Below, in pieces: positions 1 to 4,159 of a stretch of DNA of 5,787 bases. The stretch is from Desulfobacteraceae bacterium. Its GTDB lineage: Bacteria > Desulfobacterota > Syntrophobacteria > BM002. Every line of letters begins with the position of its first letter. Within the stretch, counting starts at the first letter, position 1. Under the pieces are notes generated by a model. It saw only the letters and a program-made list of their open reading frames with translations, searched no databases and was not told where the DNA came from. The stretch lies in NCBI GenBank assembly GCA_002899795.1, contig PPDG01000279.1, positions 1 to 5,787 on the forward strand, read 5' to 3'. The position numbers and the translations under genes were made by a program.

Positions 1-2
1 AG

Positions 3-239
3 TGGGTAGATAAACCAACGTTGTTGACGAGCGAGAGGGACTTTGCTGGTTTGAGCATCTTTGTTCGTTCCGTTGAATCTGGCGAAGTTGTTTTTTCATC
101 TGAGATTCAAGCACACGGCATTCGCTACTCAAGCCGTGGCTCTGGCGCCTCAAAACTGGGCTTGGACTACACGGGAACATGGGTTAACCTTGTTCAAAGC
201 CTTTCAAAGGAGATGGCAGAAAGATTCTTGGGCATGTGA
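3..239 (+). CDS. C-terminal part of an unidentified protein, truncated by the window's left edge
   Basis: This frame is open from the first bases of the window to a TGA at 237-239, so about 78 C-terminal residues are visible and the start lies outside. A TTG at position 21 could be read as a start, but the frame continues upstream without a stop and no Shine-Dalgarno sequence precedes it. The segment LSIFVRSVESGEVVFSSEI followed by GLDYTGTWVNLVQSLSKEMA has the feel of the last strands and final amphipathic helix of CsgG/LpoB-like lipoproteins, where a 'valid for Gly-Glu-hydrophobic-Trp/Phe-Ser' strand is typical. That resemblance is only inferred from memory of the family pattern. No cysteine, membrane segment or catalytic motif is visible in this part. 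A frame at 61-309 overlaps it in another phase and looks like a shadow. I am fairly sure this is coding and unsure of the function. Confidence 0.55.
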   Translation, partial: WVDKPTLLTSERDFAGLSIFVRSVESGEVVFSSEIQAHGIRYSSRGSGASKLGLDYTGTWVNLVQSLSKEMAERFLGM

Positions 240-285
240 TAAATTAAGTGAAGTAGGCCCACAAAAAACTCAATTTTCAAAGAAC

Positions 286-303
286 GTGGAGCTTCGGCTC
301 CGC
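286..303. other. Stable hairpin with UUCG tetraloop downstream of the left-edge gene
   Basis: GGAGC at 288-292 pairs with GCTCC at 297-301 around a TTCG loop at 293-296, and G286-C303 plus a T-G wobble extend it to seven pairs. The C(UUCG)G loop is known to be exceptionally stable in RNA. It lies 46 bases after the stop of the left-edge gene, so it could protect or end that transcript. No T-run follows, so it is not a standard intrinsic terminator. Confidence 0.5.
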
Positions 304-320
304 TTGTAAACACTCTCAAC

Positions 321-380
321 ATCTTGTGCCAAAGAAAATCCCAGCCGAGTGTAGATTAAGGGATGTAATCCACATTCCGC
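321..380 (+). repeat. Left copy of a diverged 60-bp direct repeat
   Basis: Aligned without any gap to 2201-2260 (constant offset 1880), 43 of 60 bases are identical by hand count. The longest exact block is AAGGGATGTAATC at 358-370. Of the 17 mismatches, about 13 are transitions, the pattern expected of an old duplication that has decayed. An AACAC also lies just upstream of both copies. I do not recognise the repeat; it could be the tail of a dead insertion sequence, a MITE-like unit or an intergenic repeat family. Confidence 0.6.
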
Positions 381-524
381 ACGTTGCGTTTTGAGCCAGC
401 CGGTTAATCTCAAATAATAGTTTTTCGTATTGACAATTGCTCTCGCAGTTACAACCTTGTAGATAGTCAAAAGTACGATATCCGCCGTCTCTAGTGGAGA
501 AGCTCATTAATAGACTGTGCATTC

Positions 525-542
525 AAGTAGCTAAAGTAGCTA
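525..542. repeat. Exact tandem duplication of a 9-mer upstream of sodC
   Basis: AAGTAGCTA occurs twice back to back at 525-533 and 534-542. Each unit contains the palindrome TAGCTA. It sits about 77-94 bases upstream of the sodC start codon, where a regulator-binding site would be plausible, but a chance duplication is equally possible. Confidence 0.4.
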
Positions 543-618
543 TTTGGTCTCCTTAGCGGCTGAACTCGTGTTGTATAGTGCGGTATTGAACCGCAAACAG
601 GAAAAGGAGGAATCAGTT

Positions 619-1140
619 ATGAAGAAGTTGGTAATTGCCATTCTGGGCTTGCTAATTGTCAGTGTCTCTGCTCAAGCGGAAGAACAGGTCGTTCAAATAC
701 ATCTGATCGACAGTGCAGGCATAGGTAAGGCTATTGGCACAGTAGAGGCATCCTCGAGTCAATATGGAACTATTTTGACACCTAACCTCAGCGGTCTCGC
801 TCCAGGCTTGCATGGCTTTCATGTCCATCAAAATCCAAATTGTGGTCCTGGAGAGAAGCAAGGTAAGAAGGTGCCCGGGCTGGCCGCTGGCGGCCACTAT
901 GACCCTGCTGGTACCGGAACCCACAAAGGCCCTTATGGGAATGGCCACCTTGGTGACTTACCTGCCTTGTATGTTGACGCGGATGGCAAAGCCACGCATC
1001 CAGTACTTGCTCTGCGTCTCAAGGTCTCCGATCTCAAAGGCCGGGCGCTCATGATTCATGCAGGAGGCGACAACTACTCAGACTATCCAGAGAAGCTCGG
1101 AGGGGGTGGAGCCCGCGTGGCGTGTGGGGTGGTTAAATAG
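619..1140 (+). CDS. sodC: Periplasmic Cu/Zn superoxide dismutase
   Basis: This 173-residue protein converts superoxide to hydrogen peroxide and oxygen in the periplasm. Residues 1-20 form a Sec signal peptide (MKK, hydrophobic core, then SAQA before Glu21). Family ligands are all present: copper His68, His70, His93 and His147; zinc His93, His102, His110 and Asp113. Cys75 and Cys169 can form the conserved disulfide, and Arg166 in GGARVACGVV is the active-site arginine that guides superoxide. The length matches bacterial SodC proteins. The frame is open further upstream to 544, but ATG 619 is chosen because AAGGAGG at 604-610 precedes it at good spacing and the signal peptide begins there. A possible -10 (TATAGT, 574-579) lacks a clear -35. 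The gene stands alone: the terminator at 1316-1358 separates it from the next gene. Secreted SodC is often linked to survival of host or environmental oxidants, but no such role is shown here. Confidence 0.96.
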   Translation: MKKLVIAILGLLIVSVSAQAEEQVVQIHLIDSAGIGKAIGTVEASSSQYGTILTPNLSGLAPGLHGFHVHQNPNCGPGEKQGKKVPGLAAGGHYDPAGTGTHKGPYGNGHLGDLPALYVDADGKATHPVLALRLKVSDLKGRALMIHAGGDNYSDYPEKLGGGGARVACGVVK

Positions 1141-1463
1141 GTTCAAGGCTCTACCAGGCGCTCAAGATGGCTGTGGCTAGACAGCTTAGCTGTTCGCCGC
1201 ACTTAGCTCAAGCGTTAAATACCACTCCTTGGAGGTCCTTTTTAGCACTCCCCCATGTTAGAGTTACCATGTGGTGGGGAATTATTTGGAAAGGCAATGC
1301 CTCGCATCATCACAAGCCCTCACTGGCTTTCGCTGGGCTGGTCAGTGGGGTTTTTTTTGTTGTCACTTCCGCCCTCATTCCTGTAACTTGCCTCTTTGGA
1401 GGTTCCACCTCACCGATTGGAAGACCGTAAACACTAGCTAGAGAAGATAGACAATATAAATAT
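1141..1463 (+). other. 323-base non-coding stretch between sodC and the SGNH hydrolase
   Basis: The first 80 bases after the sodC stop fold into a compact structure: ACAGC-TTA-GCTGT (1181-1193), with an alternative partner GCTGT at 1170-1174, and a weak attC-like arrangement ending in GTTAAAT at 1214-1220. A CTTTTT tract at 1238-1243 follows a small inverted repeat. CCCCCATG (1250-1257) can pair with CATGTGGTGGGG (1268-1279), and the strong terminator ends at 1358. The rest, 1359-1463, is featureless apart from AT-rich bases before the next start. A frame at 1167-1430 runs through the terminator and has no ribosome site, so I do not call it a gene. Confidence 0.6.
1316..1358 (+). terminator. 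Rho-independent terminator downstream of sodC
   Basis: CCTCACTG at 1318-1325 pairs with CAGTGGGG at 1343-1350 (eight pairs, one of them a T-G wobble), followed directly by eight T residues at 1351-1358. An alternative AGCCC/GGGCT pairing lies in the same segment. It is about 175 bases after the sodC stop, so it would end a sodC transcript with a long 3' untranslated region, or a separate short RNA from this stretch. Confidence 0.8.
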
Positions 1464-2189
1464 ATGCAGAAGCTATCTCATTTAATCAATAATGCTATGC
1501 GCTGGTTGCGCACCATATCATTGCCAAAATCTCTGAATCTGCCAGTAGATGAAATCGCAAAAGTACTTTGCTACGGTGATTCAAACACCTGGGGATATGT
1601 TCCAGGGACTGGAAAACGGTACTCCTTTGGCTCTCGCTGGCCTGGAATTTTACAAAAGCAACTGGGAAGAAATGTGCGTGTGATTGAAGAAGGATTGAAC
1701 GGAAGAACCACTGCCTGGGATGATCCGTTAGCAGATGGCAGAAATGGGAAAAAAAGCCTTAAAGTCATTTTAGAGTCTCACTCACCCATTGACTTGCTTG
1801 TCATCATGCTTGGCACTAACGACCTAAAACACCGCTTTGGATTATCAGCTTACGATATTGCACAAGGGGTAGGCGAACTCGTTCAAATGGCAAAAGAGAG
1901 CGATGCTGGCCCTGCTAGAGCCAACCCGCAGGTACTTTTAGTTGTACCACCTCGGATCCTTTTCTTGCCTGGTCAGACTGCGTTGGATTTTGAAGGTGCG
2001 CTCGAGAAATCAGGAGAGCTATCAGTTTACTATAAATCAGTAGCAAAGCATTTAGGTTGTGCATGTTTTGATGCGTCAGCGCTCGTAGCTGGCAGTCCAA
2101 TTGATGGAGTACATTTGGACAAAGAGGCGCATCGAAAGTTGAGCAAAGCACTTACAGAGGTCATTGAAAACCTTGTCTCTCCACCTTAA
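1464..2189 (+). CDS. SGNH/GDSL-type hydrolase (arylesterase/acyltransferase-like)
   Basis: This 241-residue protein should hydrolyse or transfer an acyl ester using a Ser-Asp-His triad. Block I is GDSNTWG with nucleophile Ser40; block II is GLNGRTT with Gly80; block III is GTND with Asn119; block V is DGVHLD with Asp214 and His217. The order and the surrounding segments (VIEEGLNGRTTAWDDP, LLVIMLGTNDLK) closely recall the arylesterase/acyltransferase group that includes the Mycobacterium smegmatis enzyme MsAcT. Natural substrate is unknown. There is no signal peptide or membrane segment, so it is probably cytoplasmic. The catalytic domain begins near residue 33, so ATG 1464 gives a roughly 32-residue N-terminal extension that is unusual for the group. 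No good ribosome site precedes 1464, nor the in-frame ATG at 1497; the bases just before 1464 are AT-rich (TATAAATAT). The true start is therefore uncertain. It has no operon partner. Confidence 0.88.
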   Translation: MQKLSHLINNAMRWLRTISLPKSLNLPVDEIAKVLCYGDSNTWGYVPGTGKRYSFGSRWPGILQKQLGRNVRVIEEGLNGRTTAWDDPLADGRNGKKSLKVILESHSPIDLLVIMLGTNDLKHRFGLSAYDIAQGVGELVQMAKESDAGPARANPQVLLVVPPRILFLPGQTALDFEGALEKSGELSVYYKSVAKHLGCACFDASALVAGSPIDGVHLDKEAHRKLSKALTEVIENLVSPP

Positions 2190-2200
2190 AGGAACACCAT

Positions 2201-2260
2201 ATTTTGTGTTAGATTAAATTCCAGCAAAGTATGAATCAAGGGATGTAATCTACAGTCTGT
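2201..2260 (+). repeat. Right copy of the diverged 60-bp direct repeat
   Basis: This is the partner of 321-380, in the same orientation, with 43 of 60 bases identical and no gaps; AAGGGATGTAATC is shared exactly at 2238-2250. The two copies bracket sodC and the SGNH hydrolase. It begins 12 bases after the hydrolase stop codon. Confidence 0.6.
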
Positions 2261-2480
2261 TACCATCTAATGGGTCCGAGCATAGCAAATCCCCCTCCGA
2301 TTAATATATGCTCATCATGCCTTTAATTCTGGCCAAGTTTAAATCTTGGTAAGATATGTGACTCTCAGATCACAACTCCGATACCCACTATTATGGAGTC
2401 CTTTCCTTTATCCTCATTAGTTAAGGCCCATCACCTTATCTTGGCACCTTGCCACCCCAAAAAAGAGAAAAAGAACATCT

Positions 2481-2498
2481 ATCCCCCAAATGGGGGAT
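2481..2498. repeat. Perfect 7-bp inverted repeat (ATCCCCC/GGGGGAT)
   Basis: ATCCCCC at 2481-2487 and GGGGGAT at 2492-2498 are exact reverse complements around an AAAT loop. It lies 75-92 bases before the DUF3795 start codon. On the plus strand no T-run follows. On the minus strand a T-rich stretch begins about six bases beyond it, so it could be a weak minus-strand terminator or an operator. Confidence 0.5.
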
Positions 2499-2572
2499 TC
2501 TATCATTTCAGATAATGGTAAACATATGATAACTTGTTGGCGTTTCAAAAGATTCAAAAAGGAGAGCTAATC

Positions 2573-3013
2573 ATGGATTACTTTCAAATGACCGCACCCT
2601 GCGGGCTGGATTGCTTCAACTGTACCCTCTTTTTGGCCCATGAGGATCCGGAGGCAATGAACCAAGCTGAACAATGGTCTGAGGAATTTAACATTCCTAT
2701 AGAAATAATGCTCTGTCGTGGATGCCGGAACCACAATGGACAAATACCGGTTCACAAGCATCTATTTGGTGAATCGCATCGCTGTGCTGCCTATGAATGC
2801 TCACAGAACAAAGGGGTTAGCTTTTGCGGGGATTGCGACGAGTTTCCCTGTGATAACCTCCATCCCTACGCCGACAGGGCTGGTGAACTACCACATAATA
2901 TCAAGGTCTTTAATCTGTGCTTAATCAATAAAATGGGTTTGGAGAAATGGGCCGAGTCAAAAGCGTCTGAAGTTCGCGAAATTTACTTTAACAAGCCGTG
3001 GACCCTGACATAA
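2573..3013 (+). CDS. Cysteine-rich DUF3795 family protein
   Basis: This 146-residue protein matches the DUF3795 family pattern, whose function is unknown; a zinc or iron-sulfur site is usually supposed because of the cysteines. Eleven cysteines are present: Cys10, Cys14 and Cys17 in APCGLDCFNC; Cys48 and Cys51 in CRGC; Cys71, Cys76, Cys85, Cys88 and Cys93, the last in FPCDNLHPYADRA; and Cys116. The C-terminal segment LPHNIKVFNLCLINKMGLEKWA is also characteristic. It is soluble, with no signal peptide or membrane segment. ATG 2573 is chosen because GGAGAG at 2561-2566 sits at proper spacing; the frame is open further upstream to 2534 without a ribosome site. The stop (TAA, 3011-3013) lies 26 bases before the next start codon, exactly where base composition switches, so the last few residues (about KPWTLT) may derive from the incoming cassette rather than the original gene. 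Confidence 0.85.
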   Translation: MDYFQMTAPCGLDCFNCTLFLAHEDPEAMNQAEQWSEEFNIPIEIMLCRGCRNHNGQIPVHKHLFGESHRCAAYECSQNKGVSFCGDCDEFPCDNLHPYADRAGELPHNIKVFNLCLINKMGLEKWAESKASEVREIYFNKPWTLT

Positions 3014-3039
3014 TCAACTGTGCGGGCATTGGAGGAGTG

Positions 3040-3513
3040 ATGGATCTCGTCGCAATGGGAGTCGTAGCCGGAGTGTTGGGGACGTTGGCGATGGATTCGT
3101 TGAACCTTCTCTTCGCCCGAACTGGGATGCTCTCGAAAATAGAAGTGGGGATGATTGGGAGGATGGCCGTGGGCTGGGCACGCGGGCGCTTCCGCTATGG
3201 GCATCCAAGCGAGATGGAGCAGGTCGCAAACGAGATGCTCTACGGTTATGTCACGCACTACACCATCGGCGTGGGCCTCGCGGTCCCGTACGTGCTCGGT
3301 TGGGATCTCTTGGTCGGAGGGCCTGCATCACCGGTATGGGCGCTTGCCTATGGCGTCGCGACGACGGTAGCCTCCTACTTCTTCGTTTTCCCTTCCATGG
3401 GGTTGGGAGTGTTTGGCAGGCGGTCTCCCGAAGGCATTAGGGCTCCTCTTTCCAGCCTGGCCAACCACCTATTCTATGGAGTGGGTCTTGCGGTCGGGGT
3501 AGCACTGGTGTGA
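3040..3513 (+). CDS. DUF2938-type integral membrane protein, cassette-borne
   Basis: This 157-residue protein has about four hydrophobic segments (roughly residues 3-25, 74-93, 98-122 and 138-157), suggesting an inner-membrane protein. The layout resembles DUF2938: an IGRM..GWARGRF motif near residues 39-51, E65..YGYVTHYTIG at 65-77, the FPSMGLGVFGRRSPE loop at 117-131, and LANHLFYGVGLAVG at 140-153. The function of the family is unknown. The ATG at 3040 is preceded by GGAGGAG (3031-3037); the frame is also open from an ATG at 2998 inside the DUF3795 gene, but that one has no ribosome site. By hand count GC is 35/60 at 3061-3120 and 38/60 at 3181-3240, against 19/60 at 2881-2940 and 21/60 at 3661-3720, so the gene is compositionally foreign to both neighbours. 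An attC site follows 40 bases after its stop, which identifies it as the gene of an integron cassette. Confidence 0.82.
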   Translation: MDLVAMGVVAGVLGTLAMDSLNLLFARTGMLSKIEVGMIGRMAVGWARGRFRYGHPSEMEQVANEMLYGYVTHYTIGVGLAVPYVLGWDLLVGGPASPVWALAYGVATTVASYFFVFPSMGLGVFGRRSPEGIRAPLSSLANHLFYGVGLAVGVALV

Positions 3514-3553
3514 GCACCGGGGAAGGAAGAATGCGCAGGGTGGGTTATGCGCC

Positions 3554-3647
3554 ACCTAACAAACGCATTCAGCCGACTGTCACGACGCATGCTTGCTGGC
3601 TGCACCTGCGGCATGTGTGTGCCAGCGGCTAATGCGAGCCGTTAGCA
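3554..3647 (+). other. Integron attC recombination site (59-base-element type)
   Basis: The R'' box ACCTAAC (3554-3560) fits RYYYAAC exactly. CTAAC (3556-3560) pairs with GTTAG (3641-3645), CGCATT (3564-3569) with AATGCG (3631-3636), and AGCCG (3571-3575) with CGGCT (3626-3630). C3570 is left unpaired between the last two blocks, which is the extrahelical base that integron integrases use to choose the strand. The R' box GTTAGCA matches GTTRRRY only in its first five bases, as expected where bases past the G/TT crossover belong to the next DNA. The loop (3577-3625) holds further partial pairing (GCTGGC 3595-3600 with GCCAGC 3621-3626). Total length of about 94 bases is within the attC range. 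No integrase gene is in the window. Confidence 0.8.
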
Positions 3648-3676
3648 TTATTAATTTTCTCAAAGGAGGTAGAAAG

Positions 3677-3943
3677 ATGAAAAAGTTTTTTCTTTTGGGA
3701 GTCGTTTTACTTGTAGTCCTCGGAAGTGTTGCTTTAGTTTTTGCTGAAATCAGGGAGACTCAAAGGGCGCGAGGAGGCCCAGACCTGAAAAATGTGCATG
3801 ACCGAGTACTTTGTGTGGATGGTTTCAAGGTGTTCCAGACAATCGTGTTCGGTTTCGTTAAAGAGGGTGGCGCAGCGGTCTCCAACATCCAACTGATGGA
3901 AGAGAGAAGCGGCAATCTTGTACCTGTTCGCTGCACTAACTGA
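3677..3943 (+). CDS. Small secreted protein of unknown function with two cysteines
   Basis: This 88-residue protein has a clear Sec signal peptide: MKK, a long Leu/Val core, and VFA before Glu24. The mature part is only about 65 residues and carries two cysteines, Cys46 (RVLCVDGFK) and Cys86 near the end (VPVRCTN), which could form one disulfide in the periplasm or outside the cell. I do not recognise the family. ATG 3677 is chosen because a near-perfect Shine-Dalgarno sequence, AAAGGAGGT at 3662-3670, precedes it by six bases and the signal peptide starts there; the frame is open back to 3593, but that part lies in the attC. The gene starts 30 bases past the attC R' box. It might be a second cassette lacking its own attC, or the chromosomal gene next to which the cassette was inserted. 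No lipobox is present and no clear terminator follows. Confidence 0.8.
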   Translation: MKKFFLLGVVLLVVLGSVALVFAEIRETQRARGGPDLKNVHDRVLCVDGFKVFQTIVFGFVKEGGAAVSNIQLMEERSGNLVPVRCTN

Positions 3944-4015
3944 ACATTACATACTTTAATCTAAACTTTGCCTTTTTGGGGCCAGCCACAATATGTGATC
4001 TTATTAGGCGGACGC

Positions 4016-4039
4016 AAATTGTACCCAAAATTGTGCCCA
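4016..4039 (+). repeat. Tandem pair of 12-mers, AAATTGTACCCA/AAATTGTGCCCA
   Basis: The two units at 4016-4027 and 4028-4039 differ at one base and are directly adjacent; CTGTGCC at 4040-4046 looks like a decayed third unit. The pair lies in the gap between the small secreted gene and the convergent outer-membrane gene. Short direct repeats of this sort are typical of arm-type sites for tyrosine integrases, but no integrase is in the window, so the role is only a guess. Confidence 0.5.
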
Positions 4040-4064
4040 CTGTGCCTGTTTTTTCCTGAAATCA

Positions 4065-4084
4065 CCCAACATTTCCCAACATCT
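4065..4084 (+). repeat. Tandem pair of 10-mers, CCCAACATTT/CCCAACATCT
   Basis: The units at 4065-4074 and 4075-4084 differ at one base. They lie 25 bases beyond the other tandem pair and 10 bases before the minus-strand terminator. The spacing of one helical turn would suit a protein that binds the same face of DNA twice. Confidence 0.45.
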
Positions 4085-4093
4085 TTCAGACAC

Positions 4094-4138
4094 AAAAAAG
4101 CCAGTAAATGAAGCTAGATAAGCTCTATCACTGGCTTT
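4094..4138 (-). terminator. Rho-independent terminator of the outer-membrane protein gene
   Basis: Read on the minus strand, AAAGCCAGT (4138-4130) pairs with ACTGGCTTT (4105-4097) over nine perfect pairs, and the T-run continues to 4094. The loop holds a further inverted repeat, AGCTTATC-type. It begins about 22 bases past the stop codon at 4160-4162. On the plus strand the following bases are less T-rich, so it may stop transcripts of the convergent small gene only weakly. Confidence 0.85.
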
Positions 4139-4159
4139 GCTGATTTTGCCTTGTTTGGA

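Larger units (their letters stand above)
240..618. other. 379-base stretch without a convincing gene, upstream of sodC
   Basis: The stretch contains the UUCG hairpin (286-303), the left copy of a dispersed direct repeat (321-380), a consensus -35-like TTGACA at 430-435 with no matching -10 box 16-18 bases on, an exact 9-bp tandem duplication (525-542), a TATAGT at 574-579 that might be a -10 for sodC, and a small inverted repeat GCGGT/ACCGC at 580-594. The two minus-strand frames that cross it (270-470 and 316-522) lack ribosome sites and family motifs and run through the repeat, so I do not call them genes. Confidence 0.6.
2190..2572. other. 383-base AT-rich intergenic stretch
   Basis: Directly after the hydrolase stop is a small inverted repeat AACAC/GTGTT (2193-2197 and 2206-2210). 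The right copy of the dispersed repeat follows (2201-2260), then about 220 bases with nothing I can identify, then the perfect inverted repeat at 2481-2498. TATGAT at 2525-2530 could be a -10 box for the DUF3795 gene, but no -35 is well placed. No RNA gene or coding frame with support was seen. Confidence 0.55.

Noticed and set aside
61..309. An 82-residue plus-strand frame overlapping the left-edge gene
   Set aside because: It lies in another phase of a frame that is open to the window edge, has no ribosome site and runs through the UUCG hairpin.
430..435. TTGACA, a perfect -35 consensus
   Set aside because: No -10-like hexamer lies 16-18 bases downstream and it is about 185 bases from sodC, so it is not called a promoter.
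270..522. Two minus-strand frames (270-470 and 316-522)
   Set aside because: No Shine-Dalgarno sequence, no recognisable motif, and both cross the dispersed repeat; their translations look random.
1167..1430. An 87-residue frame after sodC with a hydrophobic end
   Set aside because: It reads through the terminator hairpin and its T-run, whose GTTTTTTTTG makes the hydrophobic residues; no ribosome site.
2208..2214. GTTAGAT, a perfect match to the attC R' consensus
   Set aside because: The consensus is degenerate enough to occur several times per strand in a window this size, and no matching R'' or stem lies upstream.
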